64,000 nt of DNA. Origin: Desarmillaria ectypa. Lineage: Eukaryota; Basidiomycota; Agaricomycetes; Agaricales; Physalacriaceae. This document shows, in pieces, positions 1-11,208 of the stretch (position 1 is the stretch's first letter; every line of letters starts with the position of its first letter). The stretch is from positions 558,001-622,000 of the forward strand of contig JAUDYN010000005.1 in NCBI GenBank assembly GCA_030407005.1, in the 5' to 3' direction. Position numbers and translations under genes: made by a program. The notes beneath the pieces are model-generated. The model saw only the letters and a list, made by a program, of their open reading frames with translations. It did no database searches and was not told the DNA's origin.

Positions 1-468
1 TCAGCAGAAACGATTCTTTGGTCTTCAACGCCTGAATCTTTTGTCCAAGGGCCTTCCCCTGTGGTCGCGGCGCTCCATTGACTCTCCAATGTCGAAGAAT
101 CAGCTGCAGACCACCATCTCACTGGCGCATGCGAAGCAGAGCTCTACCTTGATGCCTCAGAGTTACATTCCCGTTCCTAGCAAGCCCCGAAAATCTAAAC
201 GCGATGGTCCAGCTCACAAGTCCTCGAGGCGCTAGATACATCAGAGCGTACAGTCCTCGAGTTTTCTTGTATTGCTTGTGGTTCAATTTTCGCCCAGCTA
301 TGTTTCTGCGAGCTGCTATGAATCAGATTCTTTCACTACCGGACTTGACTGGGTTATCCACCTACAAGAAGAGAAGACGAACCTCGGAAACATCTTCGCA
401 TGGAGAACGAAGGTCCAAGGTGATGTTCGCTTCGTTAATGGCGGAGCGAGGCCCTGACGCTATCTTAG
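1..468 (+). other. Coding-like but broken sequence upstream of the acidic protein
   Basis: Several short stretches read like protein (for example frame 1 from base 1 to 78, and 272-457 in frame 2), but none joins to another in frame with a start codon. A plausible intron (donor GTGATG at 420, a CCTGAC branch-like site, acceptor CTTAG ending at 468) would lead into the next open frame, but the phases do not agree. This could be the 5' exons of the following gene, cut by the window edge, or a decayed gene. I do not recognise it. Confidence 0.25.
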
Positions 469-1829
469 AGAGTCAAGGCAGAACTGTCACCAGAGAAGGA
501 TGAAGAGCTCTCCTTCGGATCCCGAAATGATCGATTGTGCGACAGCCCCGACGGGTCTTCACGGGATATATATCGACAGCATCACTATTCAGACGGTGAC
601 GAGTACGACAACGATGAACTAGAAGACACGTTTTTTCAAGCTCATCTTGGTTCTCACGTTGTCTTAAGCACGAGCAGCCAGCTTTCCCCCGTCCTGGTTC
701 CTTCTCAGAGAACGCCGCATCTACCTATACCCAACGATGTCGCACGGGCAACCTCATCCTTTGGGACACTTGCTGTCACGTCTTCGCTCCAAACGTCGTT
801 TTCAGGAAATATATTTGACTACGACGATCCTTGGACAGCCGTGGGGGTCATATTAGGCTTGCAATCTGCTCCCAGTACTCCAGCAAAGGATGCGGATGAT
901 ACGTCAGCCCTGGCAGTACAACCACGGCCTTCGATCCTGGCTCATCAGAGGTGTAGAGTCAGGCTCACTGCTTATTCATCATCAGATCCATCCTCTGAAG
1001 GGATTCCAGTTGCGAGTAGTCATTCTTCAGATAACTTTCCTCCTCGTCCTCGTGTGGACGAAGAAGTTTCTTACAGCCAGTTCGACGACTTTCATTTCGG
1101 CGAAGATGACAATGATTATGATTTTGACCACCAGTATACTCATGACATTCCTGCTCACGTACACCAAAAACCTGTGCTGCATCTCGAATCATATCCGTCG
1201 TCCGCTTATTTTTCTTCTTCCGATGACTATTTCAACAAATTGGCGCGTTCGCCTGTCACCCTCGAAGAAGGAAATGAGCTTGAACCTTCTCTGCTTAACG
1301 GCTTCAACTCCGATTATCATTCGCAACCTGATGTTGATGGAGAGGACGACTACGCTGGTATCGAGGACCCTAGCGAGTACACTCTCTTCGAGACATCGTC
1401 TTGGGCAATCCTTGATGTTGGTCAGTGCATTGAAGAATTGATTCCTGCCCACTGTAGTTCAGGGTCGCGATCTCCGGTACTCGAGTACCCTTCACCTATC
1501 CTCCTCCATAGACATGACCCAACCAACACAGAAAAAACAAGTGGTGTTTCTCCACCATATCGTTCCTCTCCGTCGATGGCTGCTCAATTTAACACGAACA
1601 AAGATGATCTTCATTTCGCGCTGCATATTTCATCAAGTGCTTCTGCTTGCTTCCCACGAAATTCTCTGGCGAATAGATTTTCACGTCTCATTCTTCGCCT
1701 GCGAATGCTCCTTTTTGTCTTATCGATGACACTCAGGACGATGGTCCATTTCCGTTAGCTACTTTGCCTATCACTACCAGGACCAATATGCTGTTGAGCA
1801 GTGGGCCAGGATTGAGGAGTGCACAGTAG
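469..1829 (+). CDS. Uncharacterised acidic, serine-rich protein (internal exon and C-terminus)
   Basis: An open frame runs from 469 to 1758 with no ATG near its start, so it is probably an internal exon preceded by the acceptor at 467-468. The product is rich in Ser, Asp, Glu and His with no predicted membrane segment or known domain, so it is probably largely disordered. After about 1683 the +2 frame reads more protein-like (short acidic run DDTQDDGPFPLATLP) and ends at a TAG at 1827-1829. The true C-terminus may therefore use that frame after a short intron or a frameshift near 1640-1690. The C-terminal part is duplicated, inverted, at 56.0-56.4 kb. No function can be given. Confidence 0.4.
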
Positions 1830-2097
1830 CCAGAGAGCGTAACTAGGTGGGCACGGCGAGGGCACACTGTAGTGATGAAATAGAATGTATATATCTTAGC
1901 GGGCGGTTGGTCGCTAAGATGTGTGGCTGTGAAAAAAGCGAAAATTTACTGTATCGATAATTAATCAGGAGTCCGCGCGACTGTTCCTGCAGTCATGGCT
2001 CGTACTCTCAACATATGCCGAGTTCGGACTCTCTTGCTCACCATTCCAAAGCCGCAGAGGATCAAGAACCCGCCTTCGAACTCACACATGCACCTGA
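1421..2097 (+). repeat. Source copy of an inverted duplication (partner 55945-56373)
   Basis: 1421-1790 and 2010-2097 both match the reverse complement of 55945-56373. The partner lacks the stretch between about 1790 and 2010. The break points share ATATGC, which fits a microhomology deletion in the partner. The copy includes the 3' end of the acidic protein gene and the start of the short open frame at 2015. Confidence 0.75.
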
Positions 2098-2610
2098 ATT
2101 AACCTACGAAACCTTTTCTGCTGACAAGACCACTTACTCACCTGCAGCGATTTGCCGTTATGTCAAGTTCGCCGATTCACTACAAAAAGACATTAAAAGC
2201 AATTTTCTAAGTATACAATGCGTTAACAGCGATCCAGTAATTCAGTACCCAAAAGAGTGAAGTATCGTCTCTCGTTTTCACAAAATGACAGTTAACAGAA
2301 CATACAGGTGAAAATGAGCGTCGGTGATGAGGATTGTTGGTGGAAGTACGCGTCTATCAGTATCAGACGAAAGTGTTAAGCTGGGAGAATTTCTGTGAAT
2401 TTCTAATTTTGTTTTGCAAAATTTGCGCGGCAACTTCCTAACTTCTCTCCATCACTGCTGTCACTTAAAATCGTCGACTCTATCTTGCAACAGTGACGGT
2501 ACTTCTCATGCCTGTGTCAAGAAACTAAAGAGATACTATATTTTTCCAAACAGAAACATTATTAAAATATACCAGTATCGTGAAGAAGGTCCATGGGAAT
2601 TGTAGTAACA
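1830..2610. other. Intergenic; no supported gene
   Basis: An 81-codon ATG frame (2015-2260) is present, and its first part is duplicated at 55.9-56.0 kb, but no recognisable domain or splice support is seen. The rest is non-coding by eye. Confidence 0.5.
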
Positions 2611-4726
2611 CTAACAGCATAGGTCCGAAAAGAAAGCTCTTGTTTCCAAGAGCGATATATTATCTCTGTTGTGGGTCAGGATAATGCTCGGCAGTATAGA
2701 AAGGCGATACTCACCTTTCCTTGATTTCTGAAGGAACACCGATACACAGCGTGCCAGAGCGGACTGTCTCTGCCAACACATACGGTGGAACGTTGCACAT
2801 GCCAACCTTTCTCACGACACCTTCCAGATCCTCCCTCCGGTCCACAAGCATGCACGTTACCCCACTACCATGGATCGCGAGCGCAATCAAGGCATTGGGC
2901 TTATCCGACACGTAGACCTTTACCATTACCCCATTATTCAGGTCCAATAACGTCCCGTTGGTTCGCTGCTCCTCCTTGGTTTGTCGCTCCTCCTTTTTAC
3001 CGGGTGGGTTCCAATTCGGGATGAGCTGGCGGTCTCCCCACTCAATAAGCTCCCCGAGTTTTGGATCTTGCAGGCCAATGCGTCGCTGAGTTTCGTGTCC
3101 CCAGATGCTGTCATCGAGGAATATCCATCCATCGCGCTGTAGGTATATCGTTCCGACTACCATTTCGAGCATGACGAATACGCTGGAGCTGATCCAAGCA
3201 ATCGCGATGCAAAAATTCGGGTTTATACTGATCGTGACGAATGCAATCAGCCATAACAAGACGAGGATGAACTGAGATAGCCATTTAAGTCCACGCATGT
3301 CCTTGTTATTGTAGAGCCCAAAGGGATCTCTTTCCAGTGAACCTCGCAACCCTACTGTCTTGCTTCCGATAACGCACAGCGGAGTCATGATCCCCATACC
3401 TTCTGACATTCCCACCGGAAACGCATGAACAATTGGTTCTAGCCTTTCATTCCCTGCTACAGGTCGGATGGGAGGACCTAGCCAGCCGCCTTCTCCCAAG
3501 CTGCACACCGCTGCCAAGCTCGCCGCATTGTAAAATCCTTGGTTGAGCTCCAACAGCCATGCAAGATCCGTCCATCCGTCTTCTCCTTTCAGGTCCTCGA
3601 GCCGCGCCCGGCGAGGTAGCAACCCATTTAATGCCTTCCCGAGGAACTTGTGCTCCTCAAATCCTGTCCCGGCAAGGTCTCGAGTGATGGCTTCGACGAC
3701 GAGTGCATGAATAGCATTCTGCCAGGAAACCGACCCAGCATTGGTGGAGTGCTGCATGATAGCGTACAGATGCCAACGGTTAGCATATGCAGCCTTGGTC
3801 TGCATCTGCTCGCGGAAGGCACGAGCAGACTCCCGGTACGCATGAGTCTTCAGCGGACGCGAACGGTCCTGCTGTCGGTGTCTGGTGAGGCGGATGATGG
3901 CCGCGGCGTGCAGGATTTCGCCGATGGTGAAGAGTCGAGTGCCCCATATGCATGTAGTGGAGGTATGGTCGCAATTCTCCTCGTGACAGAAGACAGCGAC
4001 TTGGGATGCGTTGCGAAAGATATCAGCAAGACGACCGAGCTCTCGGGATCTTTCTGGGCTATTCTCAGGCTGTGTGATGTCGGACAAGCAGAACTCGTCC
4101 AACCAGATATACTCGGTACGGTTGCCCGCATCACGGGTTGCAGAACAATATTCGATGAGGAGCCGTTCAGCAATACGCTTTCGGTCCTTCAATGTGAACT
4201 TACGCTTTTCTGTCGGCGGAGCCTCCACTTTCAACCCGGCTTCCTGGAATAACACTTCTGCGCTATCCATGGGGTAGCTGAGCGCAGTGTATCCCTTGTT
4301 TCTGACCTCCTCCGACCAGGCAACCTGCTGTAGTTTCGTAATGGCACCATCTACGATCTGGACGCTCAGCAGCCACCGTGGAGTAGAACCAGTGGGTGCG
4401 TATACTCCCGCACCACCGCCTGGGGCAGTAGCTAATACTGCGTCATGGGTAAAGGTGAGTTCGAGGGCCCAAGATGCATTGGCGTAGTTGTAGATTGTGT
4501 CATAGGCCACGTGTGGGATCCAAATATACACGGGAGCGAGGACGACTTGAACGAGTATCCGAAAGATCTGGGCGGGGACGTGAAAAGCGTCTGTGTTTCT
4601 GCGCGAAAACCAACATGGGGCTTTGATATTAGGATCCTCAACAATGAGGCGCCCCGGTCGTACTTTTGAGAGGATTGCAAAGGAGGTGGCGAGAGCAGTG
4701 CTCGCCTTTGAAAACCAGTTGGGCAT
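2611..4726 (-). CDS. Membrane-anchored HET-like (heterokaryon incompatibility domain) protein
   Basis: The reading frame is open from 4786, but that codon is TTG. The first ATG is at 4726 (product starts MPNWFSK), giving about 670 residues before the intron. An N-terminal region holds a hydrophobic stretch (residues about 50-75). HET-type motifs follow: YTALSY, then YIWLDEFCLSD, then IFRNASQVAVF, equivalent to the family's ALSYxWG, WIDxxCINQ and IYxxA blocks. A pair of hydrophobic helices lies near residues 470-520 (LVLLWLIAFVTI and following). The unspliced frame stops at 2711, but the stop overlaps a strong donor (AAAG/GTGAGT). Removing 2666-2714 (49 nt, with CTGAC branch and AACAG acceptor) gives a C-terminus ending FFSDLCC at 2611. 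HET proteins mediate non-self recognition in fungi; here the canonical ALSYCWG Trp-Gly and CINQ residues are altered, so this is a divergent member. It lies head-to-head with the membrane protein gene at 5494. Confidence 0.72.
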
Positions 4727-5493
4727 AGTGGTATGGTGGGCGATACGAAGCGCTTTTAGATCCGGTTTTTTTATGAAGAAATTCAATCACAGGTGCCTTG
4801 CCAGCCCCATTTTCATCCAATCCGAACACGCCGACTCTCTGTGGCCTTGCACTCGGATCGGCTCTGATGCCTAACACTAGTTTTCGCCGGGATACATTTT
4901 CGTGATGGTGGCTGTGATTTGTCTGTTTTGGATTGAAGCATCACGAGTGTCAAACTCTAAGGAACAGATGCAGGAACCGTTCCTGCTTTTGATTGATGCT
5001 ATGTCAGAATTGTATTCGCGGCACAGTTTTTCTCTTGTAGGGACACATTCATGGGAATGTCTTTGTTGTTTCCTAATAACCATTCTAGCGCCTGACATAA
5101 CAGATCAATGATCATCCACTTATACGGGAATCATGTCGGGATTTACATCTCGCAGAGCCTCCAGATGTTAATCACCACGCATTTTCATCATTTAGCTGCA
5201 ATGATCGACCGTCTTTTCACCGTGGTATTAGATGCAGCTGGATACACTGCCTCGAGGCCTAGCTGAACTCCATTTCCGTGCTGGTTCGCATCATAGTCGC
5301 ATTCGGCCAAGATGGATGTCAATAAAGCCAGTAGGCGCTTGGTTTTTCTCAAGGCGCCTATCAGTACTCACTTCGCCCTTGGAAGGTACTGTTTCATCTT
5401 TTGACACCGAAGTTAGCGGTGAAGAGTGCGCCCTAGACTTGGCCGTTCCATATTCTCGACAACCATTTACCAACTCACCCCCACTATCCAAGA
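4727..5493. promoter_or_regulatory. Divergent intergenic region between HET-like and membrane protein genes
   Basis: This 767-bp gap is shared by two outward-facing genes, so it should hold both promoters. I found no convincing TATA box. About 145 bp of it (5271-5415) occurs again at 56545-56690. Confidence 0.4.
5271..5415 (+). repeat. Source copy of a direct duplication (partner 56545-56690)
   Basis: Both copies share blocks such as CATTTCCGTGCTGG, TTCGCATTCGGCCAAGATGG and TTTTTCTCAAGG, with scattered differences. This copy lies just upstream of the membrane protein start codon, in its promoter or 5' leader. Confidence 0.75.
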
Positions 5494-6701
5494 ATGTTCA
5501 CCTTGGATGGGCTCTTATTGCTCGTGATGCCTGCAGTAGCATTGACAAGTCCGTCTGGCAGCCCCAGCCGAATGCCTACCACCGATTCTTTCTCGATGGC
5601 CAATTACGTCGAACTTGCAGCACAAGTTATTCCGCAAAACAAGACTGGACTGGCTACCCGTCTCCGTTCCGCTTGCCCTTATCTGCCCATGCCATTGTGC
5701 ATGGGTTGGGACACCGACTCACTCGCAGATACACCTGCTGATAGCACGAATGTCCCCCACCTCAAGCTGACGGATATGTTATCTGGAGCTACCAGAGAAA
5801 TTGAAGCATCTTGGATGCACGCGTTGTACACGTACAGATCTTCGCCTCCCAATGAAATGACGCCATTGTATCTCAAGGAAGTTGGCTACTCCTCGCACCT
5901 CTCGTGGCAACATGCGGTCGTAGTGGTAGCGCTTACTGTCCAGCTAGGACTTGCAGTGTACGGTTTTGCGGGAGGGCAGGAGAGGGAGGGAGGGCTTGTC
6001 CTGCTTGGATTGTTCGTTAGGGGGTTGGAGGCTGTGGTAGCATGGGCATACCCGGCTACCCTCCCTCCTAGGATCGTCAGAACACCGAGATTTTATGCCT
6101 TGCATACCGGCATGACCACCAATCATATCTTAGTTGTCACGCATAAACCGAAGGATTGTGGCACGGAGTACATCAATCTCGAGGATGCCGCCGTGCCTCT
6201 TCCGAGAAACGATGCATTCTTGTTAGAATCTTCCTGTAAAGGAGCGTTGAAAATCCTCGGCTGGGTGCAAAAGGTCGTCGTTATCCTATCCCCGTCGAAC
6301 AGTTTTCTTCTCTCCGTCGCTCTTCTCCTCGGGAGCGTTGCCGTGGAAGTGTTATCCAGATTCACTGATGCGCTTCCTGCGTATTCGGCTGGTACTCCCT
6401 TGGAAACTGGGGGAAGCCTACTTGATAAGATGACTGCTGCGTGTCAAGCGACGAATTGCGTGTCCGTAGGGCTTGTGGAAGCGATACTTCCCGATCCTGC
6501 TGGGGAGCATCGGGATTACAAGTGGATTTCGAGAGTCATCACGGACGGCGCGTCCAACGCGGGCCTTCATCCTACGCATCCTGAGGCTAAGTTTATTAGG
6601 ATGAATGCTTTGAAGAGAAGGACAGTTCGGGTGAGCACCAACTATCTGGTCGTTGAGTTTATGCTAATGAATTTGCTCTCAAGCCGAGCACGGGTGTTTA
6701 A
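5494..6701 (+). CDS. Polytopic membrane protein of unknown function
   Basis: ATG at 5494; the first residues (MFTLDGLLLLVMPAVALTS) resemble a signal peptide or first membrane anchor. Further hydrophobic spans occur near residues 145-160 (AVVVVALTVQLGLAVYGF), 165-190 and 265-290 (FLLSVALLLGSVAVEV). A conserved-looking patch PRIVRTPRFYALHTGMTTNHI follows the third span. The uninterrupted frame runs to 6801, but its last 57 codons look non-coding and begin at a good donor. Splicing out 6631-6683 (GTGAGC, TGCTAAT branch, TCAAG acceptor) ends the protein at PSTGV, stop 6699-6701, about 384 residues. I do not recognise a named family. It faces away from the HET-like gene and may be co-expressed with it, which is inference from position only. 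Confidence 0.65.
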
Positions 6702-8914
6702 CTTTCGCGACTGGATAAATCAATTCCAAAAGTTAATGTTCAGCTCTTCTTGTGTGATGACGGCTGGTATGTGGCAAAACTTGGACTTGCGAAAAGTTTA
6801 AGTACTGTCAGAATGAGTCACTGTCATGCCCGACAATTACAGAGTTGCGCCGATGGTCGAAAACGAAAGTGTCAAGGACGACAATTGTCTTCATTTGTTG
6901 TCGAAGCTTACAACGGGATATTTTACCACCCTACTACTTCGTCTCGGTAGTTTTTGTGTTGGTTGTGGGAATTAAGCTGTTAGCTGTGGCAGCTAGCGCT
7001 AATCAGATGCAGTGCTTCATGAGGCTATATAGCAGCGCTCAAAGCGTGCCCCTCCCCTTCACCCTCTTTCTTCTACGTTCAAGCTTCCACAGCGACATCT
7101 ATAGTTCTCCCAGTCGCGAATATGAAATGGATAAAGCGGACAAGTAGAGTGAAGCGACGGGTCGAAGAAGACGGCGTCGAGTTGTCTATTATGACTGTCG
7201 ACATCCTTAAGGTGAAAGAAATGATACCATAATCCATGATAGAGGCCTCGCTCATGCCTATGCCGTGGCTGCAACCGCGGCTTCAATACCGGTCCTTGAT
7301 GTAGCTGTTGAAGTTTTTTCTCGTATCTTGCAGCAGATATCTCAGGTCCAGCAGAATACGGAACTAGCACTAAGGATCGTCACTCGCTGTGCAAGCCTGG
7401 TGGACGTGGACGCATTTCTCCTGATCATTCTTGAGTCGGTCGGGATTTCAGCATTTTCATGGAACAGTACCAACAAAGTGGTCCTATCCTTTGATGGTTT
7501 TTCGAATTAGACTTCTGTTCTTTCAAGGCGAGATCGGACGGGACTCGATATTCTCAGTGACTTGTGTTATCAGGCGTGGAAATTCTACTTTACTATTCAG
7601 TGCTGCGCCATATTTGTGTGCTTCTGTCTTAGACACTTAACGCTGAGAATGAAGTATTATACAGCAGGCTTTACCAAATATATTTTCCATGGCCAGCTTG
7701 GTGAGTTTACATTAATATGTAGGAGATACCTGGTCCGTACTACTAGTGATTCTTCAGAGCTTTTCGACACTTCAATTGTCGATGCAGGAAACGAGGGTCA
7801 ATTTAATGCGGTGCCCGGTAAGACCGATACTGTGGCAAAGGGCTGGCGGGAATAGTGTCACCTTGAATGATATTTCGCACTATCTCGACGTCTGAGTCAG
7901 AGATGAGATCGCATCCCTCTTACAAATAGTAGCCAAAAGTGAGGATACATCTTAGAGCCTTGTATTATGTCTTTCAATCTGGACTGGGGGAAGGGTGGTA
8001 CCTCTGTTTTGTTAGCATCTCCAGTGCTCTAAACGGAAAGAATGTTGGAATCTGTACGTGGAGGCAAGGCACAAAGAAGCACAGAAGAGGATATTGCCAT
8101 AGTCCGAGATACGATGCTTGTCCATGGCAGCCTGCGACTTTACAAAAGAGAGATGAAAGCGTATCAAAAAACTTCACTTCGAAAGTATAAAAAGGGGAAG
8201 AGTATAGTCCTTGCTGACTGCTGGCGTAACGTTTTATATTTCTGGATATTCCTGAGATTTGAAACGGAGCGTGAGACTGGCGCGTCACTGTTGTTAACGA
8301 AAGGCCGTGAAACCGTTGTGTTAGATCTGTGTGAGAGCAATCTATATTCATCTCACAGATGAGGCGTAGTGAACGCCGCACGGTGAAGCCACTAGGAAAA
8401 TAGTATCTTAAGTATCCTGGAACAGAAGATTGACTGAAGATCGAGCGACGAAGCCCATGATTAAACCCCAGGAGAGGGCTTTCTCACAGGTATAGTTTAG
8501 CGAAGGTCAGGGCTGTATTGGCAAAAAAAGATTGATTTCAATGCATCAGAAATACAACTAGAAACCAGAAAGGCCTTAGAAGTCGGGCTTCGGTGTATCC
8601 TTTGTCTGCACTTGCCGAGTCCTATGTTTCAAAGAGATATCCATGCGAATTTATTGAGTACTATAGCCGTCAGAAAATTTTGAGTACACACGCCATCGCG
8701 TTACGACGAGAGAATCAATTTACGGCTACTATGCTAGCACTATCGCCAGCACTGGCCATAAGTAAACAGTATTGAGTTCGACAATCACCAAGAACCTGAA
8801 GGGAGATAGTTTTCACTTTATTGTATAATAGATGGAAGGCAGAAGCGGCAGGAGAAGTGCCCAGGAGAAGGGACAGGGCAGGGCAAGGTAGGGAGAGAGC
8901 TGTTAAAGTCACGG
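6702..8914. other. Intergenic; no supported gene
   Basis: Several open frames of 60-135 codons occur on both strands, none with a recognisable motif, a good ATG plus splice pattern, or a homologue in the window. Some could be exons of an unrecognised gene. Confidence 0.4.
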
Positions 8915-9007
8915 GTGACAGCGTGATATTATGATGATTCGCCATGTCTTGCGGTCTCGTAGATGACTGCTGCTTACTATCGGATGTCGTTCTCTATCCA
9001 CCCAAGA
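8915..9007 (+). pseudogene. Duplicated 5' fragment of the LETM1-like gene
   Basis: This 93-bp stretch aligns with 9409-9510, from GTGACAGCGTGAT upstream of the LETM1-like start codon through the first ~26 codons to ACCCAAGAA. It keeps an ATG in the equivalent place, but a TAG interrupts the frame after a few codons and the rest of the gene is missing. Divergence is roughly one base in six by eye, so the copy is not recent. Confidence 0.75.
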
Positions 9008-9432
9008 ACGCATAAAGGACACAAGCCACGCCTGTTCACCACCTCCGAGTCCAGGGGAGTCCCTACGCCATCAGCGCTAAGCACAGTTACGCTTTCCTTT
9101 GCCAGTCTTTCGCAAAAGCAATAGACTCCATTAGGGGGAAAAGGGCAAGCAAATATCAAGGAGAAATCGCTAGGATGACACTCCTGACCTCTAATAATGT
9201 CAGCCCAAAGAAAATTTGATGGAAATGGTTCAGAGAGCTGAAAACGATTCTTTAGACACGTTTCCTTCTGTTGGAAAACAGATTTTTTCAAGGAGATTTC
9301 AGTTTCTGACCGGATGGAAACTGTATAAGGAATTTTTTTTCAGTGCCACCTATGCATCTGGACAATAGGATGAGCCGTACGTTCCGATTCTTCCGAGTCG
9401 AGTCACTTGTGACAGCGTGATAGCTAGTCGCC

Positions 9433-10368
9433 ATGATCATCCGTCATGTTGTGCGACCTCGTCGACGGCTGCATCTTACCGTCAGATATCGTCCTCTGTC
9501 TACCCAAGAAAAGCCATCAATCTTTAGGCGTATAAAGGATGACATTGATGACGCCGAATCTCGCGGTGTTCTACCAAATTTTGGAGCTAAGCCTACTTTA
9601 GCCAACTGGATTGCGACGTCTACGTTCCAGCTTTTATACTTTTACGCGACTGGCATATTCGAAGTAATCAGAAGAAGGGCCAAGCTTTCAAAGACACCCA
9701 CTACGAGGAGGGAGTGGCGCATGCTGAGGATGCAGGGCAAGGATATGTCCAAGATCGCGCCATTCTGTGTGCTACTGTTGGACCCCGTCATTCTCCCATT
9801 CGTGGTACTGCTTCCGCCTTCATTTCTTCCTTCGACAATTATCCTCCCAGGCCAACTTCGGCGCCAGCGTGAAGCGCATATCCAGAGTGTCAGGGAGGCT
9901 CTCCCGGACCTAAGAAAGGCCCACGAGCTTCTTGAGCGGCTCAAGATCCTGCCTTTCGCAGATGAGGATGGGGATGCAGATGCAGATGCAGATGATTCAA
10001 GGGGTTTTAAAGTTGACAACGAAGACGACTTTTGGTTCCATCGTAGCCGTCGACTCGCCATCTGTCATTTGTATGATCTACCTGCATTCCAATCAATCCC
10101 AGTTCCTCCACTTGGTATCGAGTCCCACATGGAATTTCTCGAGGAGGATGATGCATGGCTGGTGAAAGATGGCCTGGATGAGTTAGGTCCTGACGAGGTG
10201 CGCGAGGCAGTGAATGAGCGTGGATTGTGCTTGGTTAGCGAGGCGGAAGCTGCGCCGCTGCTTAGGTGGTGGCTTGATCACGTCGCAACTGGGAGTCACG
10301 ATCAAAGACTCAAGGCGGCACTCGCTTTTTCTGCCTTCTATAATCTGGTCGAGGATAGAGACCAGTGA
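9433..10368 (+). CDS. LETM1-domain mitochondrial inner-membrane protein
   Basis: Single-exon frame of 311 residues from ATG 9433. The first ~25 residues (MIIRHVVRPRRRLHLTVRYR) are Arg-rich with no acidic residue, typical of a mitochondrial targeting sequence. Residues about 95-145 match the LETM1 core: an R-x-M-x-x-x-G-K-D-M-S-K-I-A-P-F block, then hydrophobic helix VILPFVVLLPPSFLPSTIILP. The C-terminal half (LVKDGLDELGPDEVREAVNERG) fits the ribosome-binding-like LETM1 region. LETM1/Mdm38 proteins support mitochondrial K+/H+ homeostasis and anchor ribosomes for membrane insertion. This one is shorter than typical LETM1 (about 500-700 residues), as in LETM1-like fungal paralogues. An acidic Asp-Ala-Asp repeat (residues about 178-190) is a species-specific insertion. 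Confidence 0.85.
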   Translation: MIIRHVVRPRRRLHLTVRYRPLSTQEKPSIFRRIKDDIDDAESRGVLPNFGAKPTLANWIATSTFQLLYFYATGIFEVIRRRAKLSKTPTTRREWRMLRMQGKDMSKIAPFCVLLLDPVILPFVVLLPPSFLPSTIILPGQLRRQREAHIQSVREALPDLRKAHELLERLKILPFADEDGDADADADDSRGFKVDNEDDFWFHRSRRLAICHLYDLPAFQSIPVPPLGIESHMEFLEEDDAWLVKDGLDELGPDEVREAVNERGLCLVSEAEAAPLLRWWLDHVATGSHDQRLKAALAFSAFYNLVEDRDQ

Positions 10369-11208
10369 GTGCTGGTGAGTTCTAGTAATGCGCTTATCTT
10401 GTTGCGGTACTCACGGTGATATTTAGGATTTGTTGATGTACCATCCATTTTTTGTATCTACGACACAAACAAGCGAAGATGAAATGCAGCATCACTATGA
10501 TATGATTCATGCGTGATAGTGAAACTTGTACCTCTCATACGCCTTGCCGGTGCTCGAGCTCGAAGGCACCTCTATCTTCTTGCACACTGGCATCAGCTGA
10601 ACAGCACCTAATCATGAACTCTTGGTACACCAATTCTCCTTTATCTGGAAGCCACTAATACAGCGGTCAGGATTCGACCATTTATCATCGTAATTCAACA
10701 ACAATAAATACATGACGTTGAACACTCTGGTGAGCAGACTTCAGTCAAGAGTTGGCCCCGCAAACTGATCAACGCCATTTCACCCAAGTAATTTTAAACT
10801 GCGCTCATATCGTCATTTGCAGTAGAGAGGCAATGTGAAGAGCAGGTGGTAACGGAGTTCGAAGCTCGGCTGTGATTCTATTCTGATTAGTATTCCGCAT
10901 AGTAGCATCTGCGGTACTAACCGTGACGAAAGCTCCATATCACTCGGGCTACTTCAGGCGATGCCGTATGCGTTGTGTTGTTGGCACATGGCGATGAATT
11001 TCTCGAAGACCATCTCGGAAATTCCTACAGATGATGGTCGCAAATGCATTTTCACTGAACTCTGGTACCAGTGCATGCATATACTGCAGGATGCAGATGC
11101 GAAAGTTTAAATTCTTCTTTGACTTCTGAACAGATATCATGGATCTGCGTTATGTATGTGGTGTCTCTTTTAACAATGATACCGGAGGCTCTCCTACTCC
11201 CATCAAAA
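10369..11208. other. Intergenic; no supported gene
   Basis: Convergent gap between the LETM1-like gene (plus) and the 7-TM gene (minus). Only short frames (under 85 codons) without motifs are seen. Confidence 0.5.

Noticed and set aside
535..537. Start codon of the acidic protein at 535
   Set aside because: The codon is TTG and the frame is open upstream to 469 after a possible splice acceptor, so 535 is not a eukaryotic start.
4784..4786. Start of the HET-like protein at 4786
   Set aside because: That codon is TTG; the first ATG in frame is at 4726.
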